Assembly (NCBI GenBank): GCA_963746465.1
Contig: CAVVAY010000005.1
Span: 1,054,001-1,118,000, forward strand
Direction: 5' to 3'
Origin: CAVVAY01 sp963746465
Lineage (GTDB): Bacteria; Actinomycetota; Actinomycetes; JACCUZ01
Length of the DNA stretch: 64,000 nucleotides
Below, piece after piece: positions 33,583-42,015 of the stretch (the stretch's first letter is position 1; every line of letters starts with the position of its first letter). The notes under the pieces were generated by a model that saw only the letters and a list, made by a program, of their open reading frames with translations, did not search any database and had not been told where the DNA came from. A program made the position numbers and the translations under genes.

Positions 33583-36057
33583 ATGCAGCGCACAGGTGGG
33601 AACGGGGACCGGGTGGCACGACGGCGGGCACGACGGATCGGCGGCACGGGCATCGTGGCCCTGCTCACGGCAGCCCTGGCGGGCGGCACCCTCGGCGGGT
33701 CACCGGTCGTGGCCGCGACGACGCCGGGGGCACCGGCGATGCCCCAGGTGCTCAAGCCGGGCTCGGTGACGACGCCGGTCTTCCCGATGCGGAGCGTCCC
33801 GGCCTTCGCCGGCCCGACCCACGCCGACGCCCGGGTCCGCGACGACGACGGCGGCACCGACCAGCGGTTCAACGTCCCGACACCGGCCGGGTCGATCCAG
33901 CTCTGGGGCGACTGGAACCGCGACGGGGCCTTCACCCCGGTCGTCTTCACCAACGGGCACTGGGTCGTCTACGACACGATGATCGGGCCGAGCCCGCTGC
34001 CGACCCGCGAGTTCGACTACGGCATGGCTGGCGACAAGCCGGTGGTCGGCGACTTCAACGACGACGGCCGCACCGACGTCGGCGTCGTGCGAGCAGGGGT
34101 CTGGCTGCTGCGCAGCTTCCCGTCGGCCGGGGCCACCTGGCGCCGGTTCGGCTTCGGGAAGGCGACCGACGTCCCTCTCACCGGCGACTGGGACGGCGAC
34201 GGTCGTGACGGCGTGGGTGTCCGGCGTGGAGCGAAGTGGTTCCTGCTGCAGGCGCCGAAGGCCCCGCGGCGGAAGGCCGCCCCGACCTACACGTTCGCGT
34301 TCGGCCGCGCCGGCGACGTCAGCGTGACCGGTGACTGGGACGGCGACGGCGCCGACACCGTGGGTGCGGTCCGCGGGACCGCCTGGTTCCTCCGCGACCG
34401 GCTGTCGAAGACCCCGGCCGCCGGCATGAGCCGCAAGGCGCGCCGCGTCGAGGCACGCTCGACGGTGACCACCCGGCGGATCAAGGCGCCGGCCGCCGCG
34501 GGAACAGTGCCGGCACCGTGGAGCACGCCCGCCGGCCCCACCGCCGCCGCCTGCCCCACCGCGTCGTCCGGTGTGGCGAACCGCAACCAGCTCGCGTCGC
34601 TGGTCAAGCCCAGCCTGCTGCTGGACAAGAACCTTCCCTACGACCCGGCCAACCCGGCCCTGAGCGCGGACCCGGTCTTCCAGCTGCGGACCTCGCTGCT
34701 GGAGTCCGAGCGCTACCTGCTGGGCGCGCAGTACTTCGAGCGGTGGTACTCCCGCCGCGGCCAGCGCTTCACCGACGTCCTGTCACGGTTCTCCGAACCA
34801 CAGCAGGAGTACGCCGTCCGCCGGCCGGCTATGGCGGCGCTGACGGCGGCTGTCGCCGCCCGCACCCGGGCGCACAGCGACACGGTGGTCGGCCGCACCC
34901 GTGACGAGGCGATCATGTACGCCGACTGGCTGGTGCGCTCGATCGCCTGCCAGCACCTCGCGGTGTCGCCGGGCGGCTGGGGTGGCGGCTGGCAGACCGC
35001 GCACTGGGCCAACCTCGCGGGCGAGGCCGCCTGGCTGATCTGGGACCGGCTGACCCCGCAGACCCGCGAGTACGTAGCCCAGATGATCGCCTACGAGGCC
35101 GACGCCCGACTGACCGTGCCGGTCGAGTACTGGGCTGACGCGACCGGGACGATCGTGTCCAAGGGCAACACCCATGCGGAGGAGAACTCCTGGAACGCCG
35201 GTCTCCTGGAGCTAGCGGTGTCCATGATGCCGACCCACCCCCAGGCCAAGAACTGGCGGCGGAAGGCAGTGGACCTCGAGGTCTCGGCCTCGGCATCCCT
35301 CACCGACATCAACTCCTCGATCGTGGTCAACGGCGCGACGCTGGCTGACCGCCTGGACGGCGCCAACATGTACGACGACGGCACCGTTGAGAACCACCAG
35401 GTCATCCAGCCCGACTACATGACCAACATCCAGCAGAACTGGTGGGCGGCGGACTTCGCCGGCCTGGCCGGTCGCAAGGTCCCGGTGGCCGCGCTGCGGA
35501 ACGCCGAGAAGATCTACGGCGCGTTCACCACGGTGTCCTTCACCGAGGGAAGCCCCTCGCCTGCCAACGGTGGCCCGTTCGCCCCGCCGGGTGGAACCAT
35601 CTACCGTCCCGGCAGCAACGACATCTACTTCCCGCAGTCGACCATCTGGGGAGCGCCGCGGCGGGCGCACTTCGTCAGCTTCGACGCGCACGCCTACGCC
35701 TACGGCCTGGACTCGGCGGCGGCCTGGTCGGCCCGCGACGCGCTGGTGCAGCACATAGCGGGACAGCAGGCGCTGGTCGCCGGGAACGGCAGCGGTGACG
35801 GGCGGACCTACAGCTACGATCCGCCGACCGCGAACGCACAGGACAACTACAACGGCCGCGAGGAGTACGCCGCCTCGCAGCTGGCGGCCGGATGGTTGGC
35901 GCTGTACGTCAGCAGGAATGCCTGGGACGGGGCGTTCAACGCGCCGGCCTACGACGGCGCCACCTATGCTCCGCTGCCACCGATGACCCTCGGCCAGGCT
36001 GGCTGGTCGTCGGCACCGCGCAGCACGAGCCCGGACGACGAGCGGCTCAGCCCGTAG
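33583..36057 (+). CDS. Secreted protein with FG-GAP-like repeats and an alpha-helical toroid-like domain
   Basis: This 824-residue protein has a twin-arginine-like, positively charged N terminus (RRRARRIGGTGIVALLTAALAGG) and a signal peptide ending near VVAA. Residues 90-290 contain four FG-GAP/VCBS-type calcium-loop repeats (WGDWNRDGAFTPVVF, VGDFNDDGRTDVGVV, TGDWDGDGRDGVGV, TGDWDGDGADTVGAV). The remaining 500 residues are alpha-helical with WQTAHWANLAGEAAWLIWDRL, KGNTHAEENSWNAGLLEL and DGTVENHQVIQPDY, which resembles (alpha/alpha)6-toroid polysaccharide lyases. Family and substrate are not assigned. It sits inside the split lysine pathway and has no obvious partner gene. Confidence 0.6.
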   Translation: MQRTGGNGDRVARRRARRIGGTGIVALLTAALAGGTLGGSPVVAATTPGAPAMPQVLKPGSVTTPVFPMRSVPAFAGPTHADARVRDDDGGTDQRFNVPTPAGSIQLWGDWNRDGAFTPVVFTNGHWVVYDTMIGPSPLPTREFDYGMAGDKPVVGDFNDDGRTDVGVVRAGVWLLRSFPSAGATWRRFGFGKATDVPLTGDWDGDGRDGVGVRRGAKWFLLQAPKAPRRKAAPTYTFAFGRAGDVSVTGDWDGDGADTVGAVRGTAWFLRDRLSKTPAAGMSRKARRVEARSTVTTRRIKAPAAAGTVPAPWSTPAGPTAAACPTASSGVANRNQLASLVKPSLLLDKNLPYDPANPALSADPVFQLRTSLLESERYLLGAQYFERWYSRRGQRFTDVLSRFSEPQQEYAVRRPAMAALTAAVAARTRAHSDTVVGRTRDEAIMYADWLVRSIACQHLAVSPGGWGGGWQTAHWANLAGEAAWLIWDRLTPQTREYVAQMIAYEADARLTVPVEYWADATGTIVSKGNTHAEENSWNAGLLELAVSMMPTHPQAKNWRRKAVDLEVSASASLTDINSSIVVNGATLADRLDGANMYDDGTVENHQVIQPDYMTNIQQNWWAADFAGLAGRKVPVAALRNAEKIYGAFTTVSFTEGSPSPANGGPFAPPGGTIYRPGSNDIYFPQSTIWGAPRRAHFVSFDAHAYAYGLDSAAAWSARDALVQHIAGQQALVAGNGSGDGRTYSYDPPTANAQDNYNGREEYAASQLAAGWLALYVSRNAWDGAFNAPAYDGATYAPLPPMTLGQAGWSSAPRSTSPDDERLSP

Positions 36058-36165
36058 CCCAGCCGGTACGGCCGCGCGCCCGACCCTCGGACCTGCGCGC
36101 GGCCGACGGCCGGCTCGGCGGTAGCGTCGAGGACTCGTCCACGACCGGAGCTGGGGGCGCTGCAG

Positions 36166-36834
36166 ATGCTCTACCGGGTGTCCCACCTGGTCGTCCTCAC
36201 CCTGTTCCGGGTGCTGTGGCGACCGACGGTCCAGGGGCGTGGCCACATCCCGGCGTCCGGGCCGCTGATCGTGGCCAGCAACCACCTGTCCTTCATCGAC
36301 AGCATCGTCATCCCGCTCGCGGTGCCCCGGAAGGTCGTCTTCCTGGCCAAGGCCGAGTACTGGGAGGGCCGCTCCCCCGCCAGCTGGCCGCGCCGGCTGT
36401 TCTTCGCGCTCTTCGAGGCCGTACCGGTGCAGCGCGAGCAGCAGCAGGACGCCCAGGCCTCGCTCGACCTGGCGCGGCAGGTCCTCGAGCGCGGCGACGC
36501 GTTCGGGATCTATCCCGAGGGCACCCGGTCCCGCGACGGCCGGCTCTACCGCGGCCGCACCGGGGTGGGCTGGCTGGCCATGGCGGCCAAGGCGCCGGTG
36601 GTCCCGGTCGGCCTGGTCGGCACCGACAAGGTGCAGCCGATCGGCGCGACGGTCCCCCGGGTCCGGCGCGGCGTGACGATCACGTTCGGCGAGCCGGTGG
36701 ACCCGGCCGACTACGCGCACCTGCCGCCCGGCCGGGCCCGGCGGGAGATAACCGACACGGTGATGGAGCGCATCGCGGCGCTGTCCGGCCAGGAGCGAGC
36801 GCCCGGCTACAACGAGCGCCCGGTCGAGGCCTGA
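36166..36834 (+). CDS. 1-acyl-sn-glycerol-3-phosphate acyltransferase family (PlsC-like)
   Basis: This 222-residue acyltransferase has the catalytic NHLSFIDS motif (HxxxxD, near residue 45), FFALFEAVPVQREQ, and the substrate-binding YPEGTRSRDG motif followed by RGRTGVGWLAMAAKAPVVPV. It acylates lysophosphatidate or a related acceptor at the membrane. ATG 36166 has no strong Shine-Dalgarno. It ends close to the convergent anti-sigma-like gene. Several PlsC paralogues are normal in actinobacteria, so the exact acceptor is open. Confidence 0.85.
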   Translation: MLYRVSHLVVLTLFRVLWRPTVQGRGHIPASGPLIVASNHLSFIDSIVIPLAVPRKVVFLAKAEYWEGRSPASWPRRLFFALFEAVPVQREQQQDAQASLDLARQVLERGDAFGIYPEGTRSRDGRLYRGRTGVGWLAMAAKAPVVPVGLVGTDKVQPIGATVPRVRRGVTITFGEPVDPADYAHLPPGRARREITDTVMERIAALSGQERAPGYNERPVEA

Positions 36835-36854
36835 CCGCAGCGAGACCGCCGCCG

Positions 36855-37875
36855 TCAGCCGAGCGTCGGCGGGCAGAGCGCTGATCTTCATGGTGGTCCC
36901 GGGCAGGTCACCCGTCAGGCCCTCGCTCACCAGGCAGCCGGGCGACTGGGCGGCATCGATGGTCAGGGTGCGTCCGCTGATGGTGAAGGTGAACGTGAGG
37001 GCCTCTGCGCTGGCACAGACCGGACCCTCGTAGCGGACCGCGACCCGGCCGGGGCCCAGCCGCACGTACTCGACCTCGTAGCCGCCACTCGCGTCGCCGG
37101 CCCCGCTGATCCCGCCGCTGGGCGCGATGGTGCCTGACCCGTCCGACCGCACCCGCATACGGAAGTTCGTCACGTCGATCTCGCCCGCGGACCGCGTCAC
37201 CTTTGCCTCCATCAGGCCCACCGGCAGGCCGGACGCCGACAGTTCGACCGGGAGCGGCTTGATCCGCAGCGTCGTGCCCGCCAGGTCGTCTGCGAGGCCC
37301 GTGTTGACATCACAGGCGTTCGACAGGGCCTCCTCGATCCGCACGCTGCGACCATGGAGGGTGAAGGTCAGCGTCATCGCGTCGATCGAGTAGCACTCGC
37401 CGAGGCCCCTGATGACAACCCGGCCGGGTCCGTCGCGGAGGAAGGTGACCGGGTAGTCGGTGACCGACGGTCCGGCAGCACCGCCCGTCGTACCGGCGTT
37501 GTAGATGCCGGTCCCGTCGGCACGGACGACCATGCGGAGCGTCGACTCGACCCCGGCTTCCGTGCGGTCGACCCTTCCTTCCAGCAGTCCCACCGGCAGT
37601 CCGGACGGCGACAGGGTGACCTCGGGGCCGGGTGCGACCGGCAGGCCCTCGTCCTCGTCCCGGAGTCCCGACACCGCGAGTGAGGTGGTCACGATGACGG
37701 CCACCACGGACGCCGCGATCGCCATCACCGTCCACCGACCACGCTCCCGCTCCTGCCTGGCGAGCCGAGCATGCAGCACCACCCGGCCGGCGGGGACGTC
37801 GACGGGCAGGTCGTCGGCCTCGTGAAGGGCCGTCTCGAGCCGGCGCTCCAGACGTTCGAGCTCGTCGGTGCTCAT
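36855..37875 (-). CDS. Membrane-anchored protein with duplicated domain, partner of an ECF sigma factor
   Basis: About 339 residues with a cytosolic N terminus (STDELERLERRLETALHEAD), one membrane helix (TVMAIAASVVAVIVTTSLAVSG) and two copies of an extracytoplasmic domain, each starting SGLPVGL(L/M)E and ending with a DL(A/P)GTT(L/M)(R/K)I motif. Each copy has a conserved cysteine pair. The layout and the ATGA overlap with the sigma gene indicate an anti-sigma factor or sensor, though the zinc motif of classic anti-sigma domains is absent. The reading frame lacks a stop near the expected end; one extra base just after ISALPAD would bring TGA 36855-36857 into frame. Confidence 0.6.
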
Positions 37876-38456
37876 GCCGATCCCTCCAGGTGCTCGGCGA
37901 CCGCGTGCAGCCCGCGGGACGCGTGCGTCTTGACCGAGCCCACGCTGATACTGAGGACCTCGGCGATCTCGGCCTCGGAGGCGCCGTCGTAGTAGCGGAG
38001 AACCAATACCTCGCGCTGGCGACGCGGGAGGGTCCGCAGGGCGCGGACGACCGCCTCGTGCTCCAGGTGCACCATCGCCACCTGCTCCGCGGGGGCGGAG
38101 TCCAGGTCCAGCTGGGTGTGCTGGCGGTCGCGGGCCGTCCTGAGCCGTCGCAGCCTGCTGCGGCTGCCGTTGACGACGCTGGCTCGCAGGTAGAAGAAGG
38201 CGTCCTCGGTGCGCCGGACGTGCTGCCAGCGCCGGCTCAGCCCGGCGAACGCGTCCATCACCACGTCCTCGGCCTCGGCCGGGTCGTCCACGAGGTGCCG
38301 CGCGAGGCGGACCAGGTGGGCGTAGTGCGCCTCGAACACGGCGACGACGCCGGCGGTGCGGCCGGCCGGCAGGTCGTCGATCGCTACGTCGCGAGGTCCC
38401 GGCTGGGACGGCACCAGAGCCGGGATTCCCGCGAGCTGCTTGAACGGACCGGTCAC
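37872..38456 (-). CDS. ECF sigma factor (SigE-like family)
   Basis: This 194-residue sigma factor has region 2 in FEAHYAHLVRLARHLVDDPA, EAEDVVMDAFAGLSRRW and YLRASVVNGSRSRLRR, and region 4 in RQREVLVLRYYDGASEAEIA followed by SISVGSVKTHASRGLHAVAE. The GTG start at 38456 is assumed; an internal GTG before AIDDLPAG is possible. The stop overlaps its membrane partner (ATGA), so the two form one circuit. Target genes are not evident, although a decayed copy of the partner lies just upstream. Confidence 0.85.
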   Translation of the reverse strand: MTGPFKQLAGIPALVPSQPGPRDVAIDDLPAGRTAGVVAVFEAHYAHLVRLARHLVDDPAEAEDVVMDAFAGLSRRWQHVRRTEDAFFYLRASVVNGSRSRLRRLRTARDRQHTQLDLDSAPAEQVAMVHLEHEAVVRALRTLPRRQREVLVLRYYDGASEAEIAEVLSISVGSVKTHASRGLHAVAEHLEGSA

Positions 38457-38541
38457 GACTGTTCAGACGTGTGAGAAAGGCCCCCGTTGACGACCACCAC
38501 GATGCCACGAGATCCGGCAAGGCGGCGGGTTCGGGACACCG

Positions 38542-38825
38542 CTATCCGCCTGGCAGCGGGCCGACCTGCAGCTCCGCGCCGACGAGATCGACCGTCATTT
38601 CTGCGCTGGTGCAGCAGCCTTTCAGCTCTGCAGCATCAATGACCACGGTGTCGTCCGACGCGGTGAACTGCAGCGTCAGTGCCCGTGGGTCGGCACAGAT
38701 CGCTCCCGCATAGCTGATGGGGCCGACGGCTCGTCGCTGCCGTTGCCGAGCCCGGTGACGACCATCGCACCGGCAGCGACCAGCGCGACCACTCCTGCCG
38801 CGGCCGCTAGCCGCGCGGCAGACGA
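38542..38825 (-). pseudogene. Decayed paralogue of the anti-sigma-like membrane protein
   Basis: On the minus strand a membrane helix (LAAAAGVVALVAAGAMVVTG) is followed, after a frame change near 38728, by ISYAGAICADPRALTLQFTA, VVIDAAELKGCCTSAEMTVD and LVGAELQVGPLPGG with TAG at 38542-38544. This aligns with the last 60 residues of the neighbouring protein (VRYEGPVCASAEALTFTF, LTIDAAQSPGCLVSEGLTGD). The N terminus and about 200 internal residues are missing, no start codon is apparent, and the 5' edge abuts a strong hairpin. It is best read as the remnant of a tandem duplication. Confidence 0.6.
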
Positions 38826-38859
38826 CCAGGGCGGGCCCTCGGACGAGGGCCCGCCCTGG
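38826..38859. terminator. Perfect 15-bp hairpin with GGAC tetraloop
   Basis: The arms 38826-38840 and 38845-38859 are exact complements around GGAC. It follows the stop of the small membrane protein gene at 38883 on the minus strand. No T tract is present, as is usual for actinobacterial terminators. It is the strongest hairpin I noticed in the window. Confidence 0.75.
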
Positions 38860-38882
38860 TGGTCAGCGGAGACGTGTCCGGC

Positions 38883-39152
38883 TCAGGCCGGGTGTGGGGC
38901 GTGGTGGTGGGTGTGCCGGGACACGGCGATCGAGGCGACGGCGACGAGGCCGACCACCAGGAGCGCCGCGGCGGCGTACCCGATGTAGGTCCAGACGCTT
39001 CCGCCGGTGCTCGTCGGCACCGTGGCGGGCGGCCCGTTGCCGCCTCCGACCCGCTCGTCGAGCGGGGCGGGGCCGGCGAGCGCGGGTCCGGCCAGGAACA
39101 GCAGGAACAGGCTGGAGGCGGCGGTGGACAGGAGCTGACGGGTGCGGGACAT
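38883..39152 (-). CDS. Small exported membrane protein with His-rich tail
   Basis: An 89-residue protein with a signal peptide (LLSTAASSLFLLFLAGPALA), a short Gly/Pro-rich extracytoplasmic stretch, a C-terminal membrane helix (WTYIGYAAAALLVVGLVAVASI) and a cytosolic tail SRHTHHHAPHPA. The tail could bind metal, but no family is recognised. ATG 39152 is preferred over an in-frame upstream ATG because GAGGAAAG precedes it. The gene ends before a perfect 15-bp hairpin. Confidence 0.6.
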   Translation of the reverse strand: MSRTRQLLSTAASSLFLLFLAGPALAGPAPLDERVGGGNGPPATVPTSTGGSVWTYIGYAAAALLVVGLVAVASIAVSRHTHHHAPHPA

Positions 39153-39250
39153 GGTGCGGCTCTTTCCTCGGAAGGGTGTCATCAGGGATGCGAGCGCTCA
39201 CCACCCAAGACGTCGCCGGACGCCCCGCGTTGACACGGCAAGGACGCCGG

Positions 39251-40819
39251 CTAGGCCGAGTCCGAGGAGTAGATGGTCGTGCCGCGGACGACGGTGCGCA
39301 GGCATTGCGGCAGGGCGTCGTCCGCGCCGAGCGGCGGCAAGCCGGTGCCCGGGTCGAGGGCATCGACCTCCCAGACGGCGAAGGTCGCCGGAGCGCCGAC
39401 GGTCACCACCCCGTCCGCGTCCCGCCCGGCCGCCCGCCACCCGCCGCGGGTATGTGCCTCGAAGGCCGCAGCCGGGTCAAGGCCCGAGCCCGGCGTCCGG
39501 TGCAGCACCGCGGCGCGCACGCTGCCCCACGGGTCGATCGGGGTGACCGGTGAGTCCGAGCCGAGCGCGAGGACGATGCCCGCCGCAGCCATCGCGGCAT
39601 AGGGGTTGAGGGTCAGCGCGCGTGGCAGCCCGAGCCGCTCCGCGTACATCCCGGCCTTCCCGCCCCAGAGACGGTCGAACGCCGGCTGGACGGAGGCGAC
39701 GACGCCGAGCCGGGCGAGCAACGGAAGGTGCTCGGGCGCGAGCATCTCGACGTGCTCGATCCGGTGCCGGGCGGCCCGCACCCGGTCCGGCCCGAGCGTC
39801 GCCGCGGCCTCGGACAGGCCCGCGACCACCGCGTCCAGCGCCCCGTCGCCGATGGCGTGGAAACCGGCCTGCAGCCCGGCCTCGGTGCACGCCACGACGT
39901 GGTCGCGCACCTCCGCGGCAGTGAGGTACCCGGCGCCGCGGTCGTCGGCGTCGGCGTACGGTTCGCGCAGGGCCGCGGTGTGCGAGCCGATCGAGCCGTC
40001 GGCGAACAGGTCGCCGGCCGCTCCGCGCGCCCCGAGCTCCTTGGCCCGTTCGACACCGCCGAGCCCGGCCGCCTCGCCCCAGTAGCCCACGACCTCCGGT
40101 CCCGGCTCGGCCGCCGCCAGGGCCAGGAAGGCGCGCAGGTCCTCGGCCCCGGCGATGTCCGGTCCGGACAGCTCGTGCAGCAGAGCGATGCCCAGCTCGG
40201 CGGCTCGGCTCCGGGTCGCCCGCTGAAGGTCTGCGCGCTGGGCCGGGGTGATCGACTCGCGCGAGACCCGGCGTACGACGTGGTGCGCGGCCCGGGTGAG
40301 GTGCCCCGACTCGGACCAGCCGGCCTCGCCGCGGACCTCCGGCACGGTCGCCAGCAGCGCGGAGGAGACCACCGCGGAGTGCACGTCGACCCGGGACAGG
40401 TAGACCACCCCGCCGTAGGACGCCCGGTCCAGCTCCTGCCGGGTCGGTGGGCGGTGCTCGGGCCAGGTCGTCTCGTCCCAGCCGTGGCCGAGCACCACCC
40501 CGCCGCGGGCGGCCCGGCCGGCGGCCTCCACCTGGCGCAGGCAGTCGGCGAGGCTCTCGGCGCCGGTGAGGTCGAGACCGGTGAGTGCCAGCCCGGTCGA
40601 GGTGGCGTGCACGTGCGCGTCGACGAAGGCGGGGGTCACCAGCGCGCCGTCGAGATCCACCACCTGGTCGGCCTCGGCAGCGACCTCCGCCGGGTCGGCG
40701 CCGACCCAGGCCAGCGCACCGCCGCGGACGAGCAGCGCGGTGGCACCGGGGTGGTCCGGGCAGCGGACCCGGCCGTCCCGGTAGAGCGTCGTGGTGGGTT
40801 CCCCGAGGGCGGTGGTCAT
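39251..40819 (-). CDS. Amidohydrolase family protein (YtcJ-like)
   Basis: This 522-residue metal-dependent hydrolase has the N-terminal metal motif LVTPAFVDAHVHATSTG (HxH), the catalytic region DLFADGSIGSHTAALREPY, AGFHAIGDGALDAVVAG and RHRIEHVEMLAPE (metal His residues), and LALGSDSPVTPIDPWGSV with the catalytic Asp. This is the YtcJ-like subgroup of amidohydrolases; substrates are generally unknown. The gene lies 12 nt after kdd on the same strand, so it may be co-transcribed with it and act on a lysine-derived amide. That link is inference. Confidence 0.85.
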   Translation of the reverse strand: MTTALGEPTTTLYRDGRVRCPDHPGATALLVRGGALAWVGADPAEVAAEADQVVDLDGALVTPAFVDAHVHATSTGLALTGLDLTGAESLADCLRQVEAAGRAARGGVVLGHGWDETTWPEHRPPTRQELDRASYGGVVYLSRVDVHSAVVSSALLATVPEVRGEAGWSESGHLTRAAHHVVRRVSRESITPAQRADLQRATRSRAAELGIALLHELSGPDIAGAEDLRAFLALAAAEPGPEVVGYWGEAAGLGGVERAKELGARGAAGDLFADGSIGSHTAALREPYADADDRGAGYLTAAEVRDHVVACTEAGLQAGFHAIGDGALDAVVAGLSEAAATLGPDRVRAARHRIEHVEMLAPEHLPLLARLGVVASVQPAFDRLWGGKAGMYAERLGLPRALTLNPYAAMAAAGIVLALGSDSPVTPIDPWGSVRAAVLHRTPGSGLDPAAAFEAHTRGGWRAAGRDADGVVTVGAPATFAVWEVDALDPGTGLPPLGADDALPQCLRTVVRGTTIYSSDSA

Positions 40820-40831
40820 CGGGGCAGTCTG

Positions 40832-41872
40832 TCAGCCGGCCTCGGCGGCCAGCCGGCGCTCGAACAGCGTCCGGACCGCGGGCTCGGTGCGCAGCAGGTC
40901 CATCGCGAGCTCCGCGTGGCCAGGCAGGTACCCGTTCCCGATCAACATCGTGACGTCGGCCGCCAGGCCCTCGGCACCCAGCGCGGCCGCCGAGAACGAG
41001 GTGGCCATCGAGAAGAAGATGACCGTCCCGCGCTCGGCGGTCGCCAGGATCGCGCCGTGCTCGCAGCCGGGGACGTCCACGCAGACCACGGTCACGTCGG
41101 CGGGACCGCCGAGCGCCTGCTCGACCGCGACGGCCAGCGCCACCGGGTCACGGGCGTCGGCCAGCGCGACGGCGTCGGCCAGGCCGACCTCGCGCAGCAG
41201 AGCCGCCTCCGCCTCGACCGGGACCACGCCGACCGTGCGCGCTCCGGCCCGACGGGCCGCGGCCAGCGACATCGAGCCGCTCTTGCCCGCTCCCCCGATC
41301 ACGGCTACCGCGGCGCCGGTGCCGTACCCGCGTACGACCCGCTCGGTGAGCGCCGGTGCCCCGCAGACGTCCATCACCGCCATCGCGAGCTCGCCCGGCA
41401 GGTCGTCGGGCAGCCGCGCGGCGATCGAGCGGCCGAACAGGATCGCGTGCCCGGCGGCCGGCACCTGCTCCGACCGGCCGTCCCAACCGGTCAGCCCGTC
41501 GGTGATCTGCAGCGGGGTCAGCGACAGGGACACCAGTGAGGCCACCCGGTCGCCGATCTGCAGCCCCAGCGGCGACTCCGGCCCGACCTCGTCGACGACG
41601 CCGACCAGCATGCCGCCCGACCCGGTGACCGGGTTCTGCATCTTGCCCCGGGCAGCGACGATCTCGAGGACCTCGCGGCGCACCGCGGCACCGTCGCCGG
41701 CGTGCTTGGTGGCCAGCTGCCGGAAGGAGGCGGCGTCCAGGTTGAGCCGCTCGACCCGCAGCCGGACCTCGTCCGGCCCGATCACGGGGCTGGCGTCCAG
41801 CCGCTGCGCCGCCTGCGGCAGCGAGCCGGCCGGCGCGAGCACGCGGTGCAGGCCCACGGGCGAGGAGCTCAC
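40832..41872 (-). CDS. kdd: L-erythro-3,5-diaminohexanoate dehydrogenase
   Basis: This 346-residue enzyme oxidatively deaminates 3,5-diaminohexanoate to 5-amino-3-oxohexanoate in lysine fermentation. Family segments are GKMQNPVTGSGGMLVGVVDE, GDRVASLVSLSLTPLQI, the Rossmann motif VAVIGGAGKSGSMSLAAARR and AERGTVIFFSMATSFSAAAL. It starts at GTG 41872, divergent from kamA, with a TAGGAT box about 37 nt upstream. It is intact. The next pathway enzyme, Kce, is not in the window. Confidence 0.93.
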   Translation of the reverse strand: MSSSPVGLHRVLAPAGSLPQAAQRLDASPVIGPDEVRLRVERLNLDAASFRQLATKHAGDGAAVRREVLEIVAARGKMQNPVTGSGGMLVGVVDEVGPESPLGLQIGDRVASLVSLSLTPLQITDGLTGWDGRSEQVPAAGHAILFGRSIAARLPDDLPGELAMAVMDVCGAPALTERVVRGYGTGAAVAVIGGAGKSGSMSLAAARRAGARTVGVVPVEAEAALLREVGLADAVALADARDPVALAVAVEQALGGPADVTVVCVDVPGCEHGAILATAERGTVIFFSMATSFSAAALGAEGLAADVTMLIGNGYLPGHAELAMDLLRTEPAVRTLFERRLAAEAG

Positions 41873-41908
41873 GGTCGGTCCTTCCGGTCCAGGGGCAGTC
41901 GGGAGGAA

Positions 41909-41914
41909 ATCCTA
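41909..41914 (-). promoter_or_regulatory. Putative -10 box TAGGAT for kdd
   Basis: TAGGAT on the minus strand lies 36 nt before GTG 41872, inside the 143-nt region shared with kamA. No clear -35 was identified. Confidence 0.4.
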
Positions 41915-41924
41915 CGGTGTCTTG

Positions 41925-41954
41925 TTGGTGAGACCGAAGTATCTCCCGTAGTCT
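41925..41954 (+). promoter_or_regulatory. Putative kamA promoter TTGGTG-N18-TAGTCT
   Basis: A TTGGTG -35-like element and a TAGTCT -10-like element separated by 18 nt lie about 60 nt before the kamA start. The region is divergent from kdd and is the natural site for joint control, for example by the Lrp-type regulator 2 kb away. Confidence 0.45.
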
Positions 41955-42015
41955 GGCACCGTCCCGGGACGACCCTCCGTGCCCGCCTGCCTGCCGCCCC
42001 GTGAGGAGCACCCTC

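Noticed and set aside
35212..38520. A very long open minus-strand frame across 3.3 kb
   Set aside because: It is real only over the anti-sigma-like gene (36855-37875). The rest is antisense to the acyltransferase and secreted-protein genes and has no recognisable domain; the missing stop is explained by one extra base.
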